Assembly (NCBI RefSeq): GCF_001730225.1
Contig: NZ_MIJE01000035.1
Span: 61,743 to 125,742, forward strand
Length of the DNA stretch: 64,000 nt
Reading direction: 5' to 3'
From: Desulfuribacillus alkaliarsenatis
GTDB lineage: Bacteria; Bacillota; Bacilli; Desulfuribacillales; Desulfuribacillaceae
Shown: piece by piece, positions 41,843 through 50,749 of the stretch
How positions within the stretch are numbered: the stretch's first letter is position 1
Layout: each line of letters opens with the position of its first letter
Notes under the pieces: generated by a model
The model's input: only the letters and a program-made list of their open reading frames with translations
Databases searched by the model: none
Told to the model about the DNA's origin: nothing
Position numbers and translations under genes: made by a program

Positions 41843-43456
41843 ATGCAGGGCAGGTATTTAGTCAACCTAAATAAAAATATCCAAGTAATCGACACAGATG
41901 CGGTAGTGATAGGTTCAGGTATTGCTGGTCTATACACAGCGTATTCCCTATGCGAGCAATTTGATAAGATTACCTTAGTGACAAAACAACACCTCAAAGA
42001 AAGTAACACCAATTACGCTCAGGGAGGGATTGCGGCGGCTATCTCTGAGTCTGATTCACCTGAGCTACATCAGCAGGATACTGTATATGCTGGGGCAGGT
42101 TTATGTAATGAAGAGGCCGTTGCCGTTTTGGTGAACGAAGGCCCAGATAGAATTCAAGAACTCATTGATTTAGGTGCTAAATTCGATCGTACGGAAACAG
42201 GACTAGCACTAGCTAAGGAAGGGGCCCATAGCTGCCGTCGTATCTTAAGGGCTCAAGGTGATGCAACAGGTGCTGAAATAGTACGAGCCCTTTTGAACGT
42301 AGTCAGTAAAAACTCTAAAATAGATAAGTTAGATTATCATTTTGCCATAGACGTAATAACAGAAGGGAACACATGTAAAGGTGTGCTATTGCAAAATGAT
42401 GTCGGCGAGCAATTTTTCTATCGCACGTCAATAGTTGTATTAGCATCAGGTGGGATGGGACAGCTTTTTCGCTATACAACAAATCCAGACATCGCCACAG
42501 GTGATGGGGTAGCGATGGCTTATCGTGCTGGGGCGCTCATTACCAGCTTGGAATTCTACCAATTCCATCCTACAGTTCTAAGTTATCCTGGTGCGCCGAG
42601 ATTTTTAATTTCAGAGGCAGTACGCGGTGAAGGTGCTGTATTACGCAACATTCACGGTGAGCGCTTTATGCTTGATAAACATGAAATGGCGGAGCTAGCT
42701 CCTAGGGACGTTGTCTCCCGTAGCATTGTTGAAGAAATGGATAAGACGAAAGCTACATACGTGTTTTTAGATATAACCCACGAAAAACCTGAAACTTTGC
42801 AGGAGCGGTTTCCGACGATATATCAGAAGTGCCTGCAATACGGTCTAGACATTAGTAGTGACTGGATACCAGTAGCGCCAGCAGCACATTACGCCATGGG
42901 TGGGGTACGCACGAATGAATGGGGCGAGACTGAGGTTAAAGGGCTTTTTGCCTGTGGTGAAGTTGCCTGTACCCAGGTTCATGGTGCCAATCGATTAGCG
43001 AGCAACTCTTTATCGGAAGCACTAGTTTATGGTAAAAGAATTGCAAATACTGCATTTGCATACGTGGCAACTAATTCGGCAATTCCATACCAGCTTCCAT
43101 ACCTATTACATAAGCCAGTCAGTCGGCTACAATATATTAACGAACGTAGACTACGCCTGCAAAAGGTTATGCTACGCTATGTTGGACTAAGAAGAAACAA
43201 GGAAGGTCTTGAATCGGCCTTAGAAGAGTTTAAAAAATATTCACCTATGGAAGGCTATGCCTATAGCGAACTAAGTGAATATGAGTTTATGAATATGCTT
43301 ACATGCGCTACATTGTTAACGCACTCGGCCCTTGCTAGGGAGGAAAGCCGGGGTGCGCACTATCGGACAGATTTTCCACAGACTGATAGCGATTGGCACA
43401 GAACGATATCGATACATAAGGAAAGGGGGGTAATCGTTAGTGCTAACACAATCTAA
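41843..43456 (+). CDS. nadB: L-aspartate oxidase NadB
   Basis: A 537-residue flavoprotein of the succinate dehydrogenase/fumarate reductase family that oxidises L-aspartate to iminoaspartate. FAD-binding: VVIGSGIAGLYTAYSL near residue 20 and NYAQGGIAAAI near 57; active-site and substrate regions: EFYQFHPT near 235, RDVVSRSI near 292, HYAMGGV near 351 and HGANRLASNSLSEALVYG near 380. It supplies NadA, its upstream neighbour. Its final 17 bases overlap nadC, and its start is one base after nadA. Confidence 0.96.
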   Translation: MQGRYLVNLNKNIQVIDTDAVVIGSGIAGLYTAYSLCEQFDKITLVTKQHLKESNTNYAQGGIAAAISESDSPELHQQDTVYAGAGLCNEEAVAVLVNEGPDRIQELIDLGAKFDRTETGLALAKEGAHSCRRILRAQGDATGAEIVRALLNVVSKNSKIDKLDYHFAIDVITEGNTCKGVLLQNDVGEQFFYRTSIVVLASGGMGQLFRYTTNPDIATGDGVAMAYRAGALITSLEFYQFHPTVLSYPGAPRFLISEAVRGEGAVLRNIHGERFMLDKHEMAELAPRDVVSRSIVEEMDKTKATYVFLDITHEKPETLQERFPTIYQKCLQYGLDISSDWIPVAPAAHYAMGGVRTNEWGETEVKGLFACGEVACTQVHGANRLASNSLSEALVYGKRIANTAFAYVATNSAIPYQLPYLLHKPVSRLQYINERRLRLQKVMLRYVGLRRNKEGLESALEEFKKYSPMEGYAYSELSEYEFMNMLTCATLLTHSALAREESRGAHYRTDFPQTDSDWHRTISIHKERGVIVSANTI

Positions 43457-44282
43457 AATTATTGAAATGGCTTTAGTGGAGGATGTATTCACTGGTGACA
43501 TTTCATCGATTACGACAATTCCTGAAACTGCCCTTGGTAACGGAATCATTTATATGAAAGCAGATGGGGTTATCTCAGGCATAAAGGTTGCTGAAGAAGT
43601 ATTTAAGCAGGTAGATGCAAACCTTGAGATTAAATTAAAAGCAACCGATGGTACACACGTTAAAAAAGGACAGGCAGTAATAGAAATAACAGGCTCTTTA
43701 CGTTCAATACTTACTGGAGAGCGTGTGGCATTAAACTTTTTGCAGCGCATGTCTGGCATTGCAACGAAAACCCACCTAATGGTAACACTTATACAAGATT
43801 ATCCCTGTACAGTAGTAGATACACGCAAGACAACGCCTCTACTGCGTATTCTTGAAAAACAAGCTGTGCGCGATGGTGGAGGAAAAAACCACCGCTTTGG
43901 GCTCTACGATGCAGTAATGATTAAGGACAACCACATCAAAGCCGCTGGTGGAATTATGAATGCAGTACAATCGGCACGCAAGCAAATTCCCCATACTATG
44001 AAAATTGAAGTAGAGGTAGAGAATTTACAGCAGGTTGAGGAAGCTATAGAGTCCAAGTGTGATATTATCATGCTAGACAATATGGATGTAAATATGATGG
44101 AAGCAGCCGTGAAGCGGATTGCGGGTAAGGCAATTGTAGAAGCATCTGGTGGAGTAAATGAAAATAACATCGTAGAAATTGCAAACACAGGTGTAAATTA
44201 TATATCATTAGGTAGTCTAACACATTCCATTGAAAGTCTAGATATCAGCTTGGATTTATACGAAAAGAAAGTAATCATATAG
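43440..44282 (+). CDS. nadC: Nicotinate-nucleotide pyrophosphorylase (carboxylating) NadC
   Basis: A 280-residue quinolinate phosphoribosyltransferase that uses PRPP to make nicotinate mononucleotide, completing the NadABC route. Motifs: ALVEDVFTGDISS near residue 10, GERVALNFLQRMSGIAT near 90, DTRKTTPLLRILEKQAVRDGGGKNHRFGLYD near 124 in two parts, KDNHI and the C-terminal GVNYISLGSLTHS. GTG at 43440, inside nadB, follows a GGGGGG-containing site. Overlap implies coupled translation. Confidence 0.95.
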   Translation: MLTQSKIIEMALVEDVFTGDISSITTIPETALGNGIIYMKADGVISGIKVAEEVFKQVDANLEIKLKATDGTHVKKGQAVIEITGSLRSILTGERVALNFLQRMSGIATKTHLMVTLIQDYPCTVVDTRKTTPLLRILEKQAVRDGGGKNHRFGLYDAVMIKDNHIKAAGGIMNAVQSARKQIPHTMKIEVEVENLQQVEEAIESKCDIIMLDNMDVNMMEAAVKRIAGKAIVEASGGVNENNIVEIANTGVNYISLGSLTHSIESLDISLDLYEKKVII

Positions 44283-44343
44283 TAGATAAATAATAACGCA
44301 TTATTAGTACTCTATTTTGTTAGATTGTAGGTGTAATATAACT

Positions 44344-45132
44344 ATGCTATTAGTGATGGACGTCGGGAATACCAATATAGTTCTAGGTATGTATGAAGGA
44401 AAAGAGCTGCGCTATCATTGGCGCATTGCTACCAGTCGTGAAAAAACAGAGGATGAATACGGCATTCTTATTAAAAACCTACTAGGGGATAAAGGGCTAG
44501 AGTTAAAGCAAATAAAAGCAGTAATCATTTCTTCTGTTGTGCCGCCGTTAATGTTTGCATTAGAGCGGATGGTAGAAATATATTTAAAGCTAGAGCCAAT
44601 TGTAGTAGGTCCTGGGATTAGAACAAGCCTTAATATCAATATAGATAATCCGCGTGAGGTTGGGGCTGACCGAATTGTAAATGCAGTAGCAGCAATTCAT
44701 GAATATGGTGCACCGTTAATTGTTGTAGACTTTGGAACGGCAACTACATTTTGCGCCATAGATGACAAAGGCAGTTACTTAGGTGGAGCTATTGCCCCAG
44801 GTATTAGAATTTCTACGGAAGCGTTATTTGCCCGTGCAGCTAAGCTGCCGAGGATAGAATTAGTACGACCAAGTAAAGTGATTGGCAAAAATACAGTTGC
44901 GTCTATGCAGTCAGGAATCATAAACGGTTATATAGGACAGCTAGATGGCATCGTCAGACGCATGAAGACGGAAATGGGCTATGATGCAGTTAAGGTAGTA
45001 GCAACAGGTGGACTAGCTGAGCTTATAGCAGTAAATTGCGAAACCGTTGACATCATTGATGAATTTTTAACTTTAAAGGGCTTGCGTATTTTATACGAAA
45101 AAAACAACGAAAAATTAAATAATAAGGATTGA
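44344..45132 (+). CDS. coaX: Type III pantothenate kinase CoaX
   Basis: A 262-residue ASKHA-fold kinase for the first step of CoA synthesis. Motifs: [12 protein letters not shown] near residue 6 (phosphate binding), [11 protein letters not shown] near 103, [13 protein letters not shown] near 124 with its Asp, and GGAIAPGI near 145. In B. subtilis coaX directly follows ftsH; here fhs, the CPBP-like gene and nadABC lie between. ATG at 44344 follows TAGGTG at good distance; upstream ORF extension to 44317 has no site. The glutaredoxin gene follows 14 bases after its stop. Confidence 0.95.
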   Translation: MLLVMDVGNTNIVLGMYEGKELRYHWRIATSREKTEDEYGILIKNLLGDKGLELKQIKAVIISSVVPPLMFALERMVEIYLKLEPIVVGPGIRTSLNINIDNPREVGADRIVNAVAAIHEYGAPLIVVDFGTATTFCAIDDKGSYLGGAIAPGIRISTEALFARAAKLPRIELVRPSKVIGKNTVASMQSGIINGYIGQLDGIVRRMKTEMGYDAVKVVATGGLAELIAVNCETVDIIDEFLTLKGLRILYEKNNEKLNNKD

Positions 45133-45146
45133 GGAGGTGTAATGAA

Positions 45147-45398
45147 ATGAAGGAAGTGACAATATACATTAAAAGCTATTGCCCATATTGCAAAAAAGCG
45201 TTGGCGTTATTAGAGAGTAAGGGCGTAGAGCTGAAAATCGTAGATGCTATGGAAGAACCAGAGCTATTCGAAAAAATAAAAGAGCAGACGGGCAGTCGCA
45301 CTGTTCCACAGATTTTTATCGGCGATGAATTTGTCGGTGGCTGCGATGATGTACACGCCTTAGATTCAACAGGCCAGCTAGATGCTAAATTAAAATAA
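45147..45398 (+). CDS. Glutaredoxin (CPYC type, GrxC-like)
   Basis: An 83-residue thioredoxin-fold protein with the dithiol active site CPYC at about residue 12, the cis-Pro TVPQIFIGDEFVGG near 50 and a DDVHALDSTGQLDAKL tail, as in GrxC. It reduces disulfides or glutathione/bacillithiol mixed disulfides; the low-molecular-weight thiol here is not known. The ATG at 45147 lies 8-9 bases after GAGGAGGTG; the track to 45129 would begin inside coaX. It ends with a strong terminator. Confidence 0.92.
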   Translation: MKEVTIYIKSYCPYCKKALALLESKGVELKIVDAMEEPELFEKIKEQTGSRTVPQIFIGDEFVGGCDDVHALDSTGQLDAKLK

Positions 45399-45438
45399 TT
45401 AGACAAAAAGCATAAGAGTATTAAGAGTATTAAATAGG

Positions 45439-45470
45439 AACAGACACATTTCGCTAAATGTGTCTGTTTT
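45439..45470 (+). terminator. Terminator after the glutaredoxin gene
   Basis: Perfect 13-bp stem AACAGACACATTT/AAATGTGTCTGTT with CGCT loop, then TT. It marks the end of nadA-grx. Confidence 0.92.
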
Positions 45471-45589
45471 CACAATTTCTCTTAGTCAACGTGGCAAATG
45501 ACATTGTTATTCATTAGATACTTTTGCTATACTTAATTTAGTTTATGGGTACGCTTGATTTACAAGGGGAAATAGATAAGGGGGATTCC

Positions 45590-46021
45590 ATGTCTGATTA
45601 TATTAAAATGAATCGACGCGAATGGTTTAAGCAGGCTTTTACGAAAACAAAAGACGCTTCATTAAAGACTACTAGCCGTGCTGCTGGAAGTCTAGCAGAT
45701 ATTTCAGAAACACTTAAGGAATATAAGTGGGAAACAGTCGCTAATGATCGTGATCTCACCGATGACAGGCCAAAGCAGATTATGTTTCAAGGTAAGTCGG
45801 TGTATTTGCTACGGGTAGACGGCAAGTATTTAGGCTTTCAAGGAATTTGCCCAGAGGATAAACAACTGATATTTTGGCGAGCGCATTCGAAGCAGTTTTA
45901 CTGTCCAAGCTGTGGCTCAGTATATAACCTAGATGGTTCCTGTCAACAGGACGAAAACCTGTCACTGACAACATACCCTGCAAGATTACACGATGAAGCA
46001 ATTCAATTGAGGGTTGATTGA
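45590..46021 (+). CDS. Rieske-fold protein with altered cluster ligands, upstream of hypA
   Basis: A 143-residue protein. Residues ~60-143 follow the Rieske pattern, with CPSCGSVYNLDGSC at 105-118 aligning to the second Rieske loop (CPCHGS-F-G), but both cluster histidines are replaced: C87-x-E89 instead of CxH and C105-x2-C108 instead of CxxH. C118 is a further Cys. A zinc or altered iron-sulfur site, or none, is possible. The N-terminus has NRREWFKQ, like a twin-arginine motif, but no hydrophobic stretch follows, so export is unlikely. ATG at 45590 follows GGGGGA. hypA starts 25 bases later, so it may belong to the hydrogenase set. Confidence 0.6.
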   Translation: MSDYIKMNRREWFKQAFTKTKDASLKTTSRAAGSLADISETLKEYKWETVANDRDLTDDRPKQIMFQGKSVYLLRVDGKYLGFQGICPEDKQLIFWRAHSKQFYCPSCGSVYNLDGSCQQDENLSLTTYPARLHDEAIQLRVD

Positions 46022-46045
46022 TTAAAAAATATCAGGAGGGCTGTT

Positions 46046-46408
46046 ATGCATGAACTATCAGTAATGGCTGGTATTATCGATGTTATAAATACTAGCGCCA
46101 AAGAAAACAATATCCATAAAATTCGCAAAGTAAAATTAATCGTAGGTCAAATGTCTAATGCTATACCTGACTCCTTAAGAATGGCGTTCGATATGCTAAG
46201 GGATGATGGACCATTTATTGAAGATGCAATTTTAGAAATAGAAACGGTGAAGACACAGGTTAAATGCCATGAATGCAATCATCAGTTTCAGCCTGAGGAA
46301 GGTTATATTTTCACCTGTCCGGAGTGTAAAGGTTTGCATACAGAAATAATAGCAGGTGAACAATTGTATGTTGATTTTTTTGAGGGGGATAAAATAGATG
46401 ACAACTAA
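46046..46408 (+). CDS. hypA: Hydrogenase maturation nickel chaperone HypA
   Basis: A 120-residue protein that, with HypB, inserts nickel into [NiFe] hydrogenase. The N-terminal MHELSVM gives the nickel-binding His2-Glu3, and the zinc site is CHEC (near 75) plus CPEC (near 92). AGGAGGG precedes the ATG. It overlaps hypB by 11 bases and leads the hyp operon A-B-F-C-D-E. Confidence 0.95.
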   Translation: MHELSVMAGIIDVINTSAKENNIHKIRKVKLIVGQMSNAIPDSLRMAFDMLRDDGPFIEDAILEIETVKTQVKCHECNHQFQPEEGYIFTCPECKGLHTEIIAGEQLYVDFFEGDKIDDN

Positions 46409-47051
46409 AATTGAAGTAAAGAAAAGTCCTATGCAAAAAAATAACGAGCAGGCAGAGCTTAATCGACAACTACTTAAGGAAAAAGGCATCTTTGCATTGA
46501 ATCTGATGAGCTCTCCAGGGTCTGGCAAGACAACCTTATTAGAAAAGCTATCAGAGGTTATTGGAGATGACATTAAAATGGGAATCATTGAAGGCGACCT
46601 TGCTACGGAGCGCGATGCAGACCGTATACGAGCAAAGGGCATTCAATGTGTGCAGATTAATACCGATGGCGGCTGCCATATGGATTCCCATATGATTAGG
46701 AAAGTGCTAGATGAATTTGACTTAGATAAACTAGATTTACTTATCATTGAAAACGTTGGGAATTTAGTCTGCCCGTCGTCATGGGACTTAGGAGAGCATA
46801 AACGTGCCGTCGTTTTATCCGTTACAGAAGGAGCGGATAAAGTCGCAAAATATCCAACAATGTTCCGCAAAGCAGATGCAGTTATCCTTAATAAGATAGA
46901 TTTAATTCCATATATTCAATTCAATGTAGACATAGTGAAGGACGACTTATTTGCCATTAAACCAGGAATTGAATTCTTTGAATTGTCAGCAACCACAGGT
47001 GAAAACATGGAGGCTTGGTGTCAATGGCTAAAGGATCATCTGCACAAGTAG
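46398..47051 (+). CDS. hypB: Hydrogenase nickel-incorporation GTPase HypB
   Basis: A 217-residue SIMIBI-class GTPase. P-loop MSSPGSGKTTLLE near residue 38; IEGDLATERDADRI near 65; metal/dimer-site CHMDSHMI near 92; ENVGNLVCPSSWDLGE near 116 and the guanine motif NKIDL near 167. It lacks a long His-rich N-terminus, so nickel storage is unlikely. GAGGGGG precedes the ATG within hypA. It overlaps hypF by 28 bases. Confidence 0.96.
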   Translation: MTTKIEVKKSPMQKNNEQAELNRQLLKEKGIFALNLMSSPGSGKTTLLEKLSEVIGDDIKMGIIEGDLATERDADRIRAKGIQCVQINTDGGCHMDSHMIRKVLDEFDLDKLDLLIIENVGNLVCPSSWDLGEHKRAVVLSVTEGADKVAKYPTMFRKADAVILNKIDLIPYIQFNVDIVKDDLFAIKPGIEFFELSATTGENMEAWCQWLKDHLHK

Positions 47052-49384
47052 ATAAAGTAGATACCGTTGCAAGAGAACGTCTGCTGGTAAAGGGAGTTGT
47101 TCAGGGTGTGGGTTTTCGCCCGTTTATATATCGAATTGCCCGTGAAGAAGCCTTAACTGGATTTGTCCGCAATACTAGTAAGGGCGTAGAAATTGAGCTA
47201 GAAGGGACGCGAGGACAGCTTAAGCGCTTTAGTGAACGCATGCATGGAGAGCTTCCGGCATTAGCGGAGATAGACTCTGTAGATGCTTCGGAGCTGCCAA
47301 TTACTGGGCAAGACAGTCAATTCCAGATTGTCACTAGCCATACTCAGGTCAAAGGTGATGTTCGAATACCAACAGATATAAAAGTATGTGAGGATTGCCA
47401 GCGAGAGATCCTTGACCAGGCTGATAGACATTATTATTATCCGTTAACAAACTGCACAAACTGTGGACCACGCTTTACTGTAATTAAAGATGTACCATAT
47501 GATCGACAGATGACAACTATGGAACCGTTTAAGATGTGTTCAGCATGCGAAGTGGAGTATATGGAGCCACTAGATAGGCGCTTTCATGCTCAACCGACGG
47601 CATGTCCTGACTGTGGACCGAAGACTAAACTAATTACTCAGGCAGGAGAAACACTAGCAGTTGCTAGTGCTAGCACTGAGCTACGTGCGCTCTTTGCACA
47701 AGCACGCAAGCTACTGTTAGAGGGTAAGATTATAGCAGTTAAGGGTCTAGGGGGATTTCATTTTGTATGTAACGCGAACGATAGTGAGGCTGTCAGAAAA
47801 TTAAGGGCACGAAAGAAGCGTCCATATAAACCCTTGGCTGTAATGGCAAGGAACGAACAATTAATTAAAGACCGTTGTCGTGTGAGCGCAATAGAAGAGC
47901 AAATCCTTATCAGCACACAGGCACCGATTGTTATTTTAGATAAGAAAGACACAGCGGATTTTTCCCTAGTTGCACCTGGGATTAACACCGTTGGAGTCAT
48001 GCTACCCTATGCTCCAATTCACTTGCTGTTATTTGCTACAGATGAATTGGACTGGCTAGTAATGACAAGCGCGAATCCGAGTAATATGCCGATAACAATA
48101 GATAACGAGGAAGCATTAACAGAGCTAAATAGCTATGTCGATTACTTCTTGCTCCATGACCGTGAAATTGAACAACGCTGTGATGATTCCCTAGTACGCA
48201 TTATTCTAAAGAAGCCAGTAATGATTCGCAGATCTCGAGGATACACGCCAGAACGCATAAAGTTACCTATTAATTCAGATAAAACGATTTTAGCTGTGGG
48301 CGGAGAGATGAAGAATATTTTCGCCTATATGAAGAAAGACCAGGTAATATTAAGTCAGTATATCGGTGAGATTGATTCCTGGGAAGGAAGGCAGAATTTT
48401 ATCAGGAATGTTGGTCACTTTGAGCGACTGTTTGATTTAGAGCCAGATATTGTTGCGTATGACAAGCATCCATCCTACCAAGTGACCGAGGTAGCGAAGC
48501 TATTACCCTATGATTCGAAGGTTGAAATTCAGCACCATCATGCACATATGGCTAGCTGTATGGCCGAGCATGGCTTAACGGGCACTACATTAGGTGTTAT
48601 TTTAGACGGTACGGGCTATGGCGATGATCAAACCCTCTGGGGATCAGAATTATTGCTCGGGGATTATAAGCAATTTACACGGATTGCCCATGGAAAGCTC
48701 TTGCCTGTTGTAGGTGGAGAAAAGGCTATTGAAGAGCCATGGAGAATGGCAGTTTCACTACTGCATCTATCCAAAGGTGAGCAGGGCTTAAGGCTAGCAA
48801 GTGAAATATGGCCAGACAGACATAAGGAAATAGACTTGTTAGGTCAGATGCTCGAAAAGCAAATACAGATTGTATATAGTTCAGGAATGGGTAGGTTATT
48901 CGATGGTATTTCAGCTTTGCTAGGAATTTGCGATATCAGCACCTATGAAGGGGAAGCGGCAATCAGACTTGCGAGCTATGCCGAAAGATTTAAAGTCAAT
49001 AGCACATATACCGTAAAGCTCACTGAAGAAACAACGGAAGCAACGAAAATTATCGATTGGCTAGCTATGATTGACGAAATAATTACAGACAAACTAAATA
49101 AAGTTTCGCCAGAGCTTATTGCATATAAGTTTCATATGACAATTGCTAAAATTATGGTTGATTTAATTATTGACATTACTAAAAACTATTCGCTTAAGCA
49201 AGTAGTATTAAGCGGTGGCACTTGGCATAACGAGTTGTTATTAACTGAGGTAGTCAATGCGGTTAATGAAGCAGGTTTGAAGATTTATTTCCATGAGCAA
49301 GTGCCAACAAATGATAGTGGAATAGCCCTAGGGCAAGCTATGATTGCGGCAGCTAAAATAGATAAAATACGTTCAACAAGTTAG
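47024..49384 (+). CDS. hypF: Carbamoyltransferase HypF
   Basis: A 786-residue enzyme that makes the carbamoyl adenylate used for the cyanide ligands of the [NiFe] site and transfers it to HypE. Domains: acylphosphatase (~20-105, VKGVVQGVGFRPFIYR), two zinc fingers (~122-200, CEDC, CTNC, CSAC, CPDC), YrdC-like (~215-390, IAVKGLGGFHFVCNAN) and a Kae1-like domain with HHHAHMASCMAEH near 505. ATG at 47024 follows GGAGG inside hypB; GTG at 47015 is less well spaced. Stop and the next gene's leader are contiguous. Confidence 0.96.
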   Translation: MAKGSSAQVDKVDTVARERLLVKGVVQGVGFRPFIYRIAREEALTGFVRNTSKGVEIELEGTRGQLKRFSERMHGELPALAEIDSVDASELPITGQDSQFQIVTSHTQVKGDVRIPTDIKVCEDCQREILDQADRHYYYPLTNCTNCGPRFTVIKDVPYDRQMTTMEPFKMCSACEVEYMEPLDRRFHAQPTACPDCGPKTKLITQAGETLAVASASTELRALFAQARKLLLEGKIIAVKGLGGFHFVCNANDSEAVRKLRARKKRPYKPLAVMARNEQLIKDRCRVSAIEEQILISTQAPIVILDKKDTADFSLVAPGINTVGVMLPYAPIHLLLFATDELDWLVMTSANPSNMPITIDNEEALTELNSYVDYFLLHDREIEQRCDDSLVRIILKKPVMIRRSRGYTPERIKLPINSDKTILAVGGEMKNIFAYMKKDQVILSQYIGEIDSWEGRQNFIRNVGHFERLFDLEPDIVAYDKHPSYQVTEVAKLLPYDSKVEIQHHHAHMASCMAEHGLTGTTLGVILDGTGYGDDQTLWGSELLLGDYKQFTRIAHGKLLPVVGGEKAIEEPWRMAVSLLHLSKGEQGLRLASEIWPDRHKEIDLLGQMLEKQIQIVYSSGMGRLFDGISALLGICDISTYEGEAAIRLASYAERFKVNSTYTVKLTEETTEATKIIDWLAMIDEIITDKLNKVSPELIAYKFHMTIAKIMVDLIIDITKNYSLKQVVLSGGTWHNELLLTEVVNAVNEAGLKIYFHEQVPTNDSGIALGQAMIAAAKIDKIRSTS

Positions 49385-49417
49385 ATGAAAAATAGAAAGC
49401 TGAAGGGGGAAAATAAT

Positions 49418-49648
49418 ATGTGTTTAGCAATTCCAGCTAAGGTTATTGCAATTGATGGGTATTTAGCCGAGGTTGAATGCTTCGGCAATACAAGAAAAGT
49501 AGGTTTAACTTTAAAACCAGAAACAAAAATCGGCGACTACGTAATGGTACACGCTGGCTTTGTCATTGAAATAGTTGATGAGAAATACGCTATGGAAAGT
49601 CAAGAACTATGGAAAGAGATGATAAAGCATGAGCAGCATGAAGACTAA
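49418..49648 (+). CDS. hypC: Hydrogenase assembly chaperone HypC
   Basis: A 76-residue HypC/HybG protein. Its N-terminal MCLAIP with the essential Cys2 fixes the start at 49418, after AGGGGG; the upstream extension would bury Cys2. The chaperone holds the Fe(CN)2CO unit with HypD and delivers it to the hydrogenase large subunit. It overlaps hypD by 20 bases. Confidence 0.95.
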   Translation: MCLAIPAKVIAIDGYLAEVECFGNTRKVGLTLKPETKIGDYVMVHAGFVIEIVDEKYAMESQELWKEMIKHEQHED

Positions 49649-50744
49649 TGTATATCGTGATCCCGTCCTAGGTAAAGAGCTTATACAGGCAATAAAAAAG
49701 CAGGCGAAAATATTTCAAGAAAAAAACGGACGCAAGGTAAACCTAATGGAGGTCTGTGGAACCCATACGGTTTCCGTATCAAAGGCAGGACTACGTGATG
49801 TGTTCCGTGATGATATCGAATTAATTAGTGGACCAGGATGTCCAGTTTGTGTAACCAGCCATGAGGATATTGATTACATGATAGAGCTTGCGAAACAGCC
49901 AGAGGTAATTATATGTACCTTTGGCGATATGATGCGCGTTCCTGGCTCTCATTCTTCACTTGCAGAAGAAAAAGCTAATGGGCATGATATCCGTGTCCTG
50001 TATTCTCCGTTAGAAGCACTAGATATTGCTGAAGAGCAGCCTGACAAAAAGGTAATCTTCTTGGCTGTTGGTTTTGAAACAACGACACCAGCAATAGCAG
50101 CAACAATTGACATGGCAGAGAAACGTGAAATAGACAACTATTATGTGTTCACTGTTCATAAAATCTGTCCGCCTGTTGTTGAACTATTATTTAACGATCC
50201 GAAGCTAAAGATTGATGGCTTGTTACTTCCAGGCCATGTATCAGCAATAGTAGGTCGTAAGGCACTTGATTTTATTGCTACAGAATTTAAGGTGCCTAGC
50301 TCCATAGCTGGCTTTGAGCCGTTGGATGTGCTAGCAGGCATGTATGATATCATTCGCATGCTTAACCAAGGTGAAGCTAAGGTAACTAACCAATATCTAA
50401 GGGTTGTTACTGAGGAGGGCAATAAGGCAGCTCTCGATATGATTGCGAAATATTTTGAAGCAGCTAGCTCTAATTGGCGTGGAATTGGTTCTATTGAAGG
50501 CAGTGGATTAGTATTAAAGCCAGAGTACCAGAAGTATGATGCGAGAAATCTCTATGACATAACGATACCAGAATCATCAAATACTAGGGGCTGTCGCTGT
50601 GGCGAAGTACTATCAGGCCACATTAAACCGACAGACTGTGGGCACTTTGGAAGATCCTGTACGCCAGTAAGCCCAGTAGGGCCATGCATGGTTTCCTATG
50701 AAGGAACGTGTGCTACCTACTTTAAGTATGAGAGGAAGGTGTAA
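49629..50744 (+). CDS. hypD: Hydrogenase iron-cofactor assembly protein HypD
   Basis: A 371-residue [4Fe-4S] scaffold that binds iron and its CN/CO ligands together with HypC. Motifs: MEVCGTHTVSVSKAG near residue 40 (Cys), SGPGCPVCVTS near 70, GFETTTPA near 147, GCRCGEVLSG near 320 and the C-terminal cysteines CGHFGRSC and CMVSYEGTC. All conserved cysteines appear present. The start is within the end of hypC; ATG at 49638 is a close alternative. Confidence 0.95.
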   Translation: MSSMKTNVYRDPVLGKELIQAIKKQAKIFQEKNGRKVNLMEVCGTHTVSVSKAGLRDVFRDDIELISGPGCPVCVTSHEDIDYMIELAKQPEVIICTFGDMMRVPGSHSSLAEEKANGHDIRVLYSPLEALDIAEEQPDKKVIFLAVGFETTTPAIAATIDMAEKREIDNYYVFTVHKICPPVVELLFNDPKLKIDGLLLPGHVSAIVGRKALDFIATEFKVPSSIAGFEPLDVLAGMYDIIRMLNQGEAKVTNQYLRVVTEEGNKAALDMIAKYFEAASSNWRGIGSIEGSGLVLKPEYQKYDARNLYDITIPESSNTRGCRCGEVLSGHIKPTDCGHFGRSCTPVSPVGPCMVSYEGTCATYFKYERKV

Positions 50745-50749
50745 CTGGT

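Noticed and set aside
45590..45640. Twin-arginine export signal in the Rieske-like protein
   Set aside because: NRREWF is present but no hydrophobic h-region or cleavage site follows.
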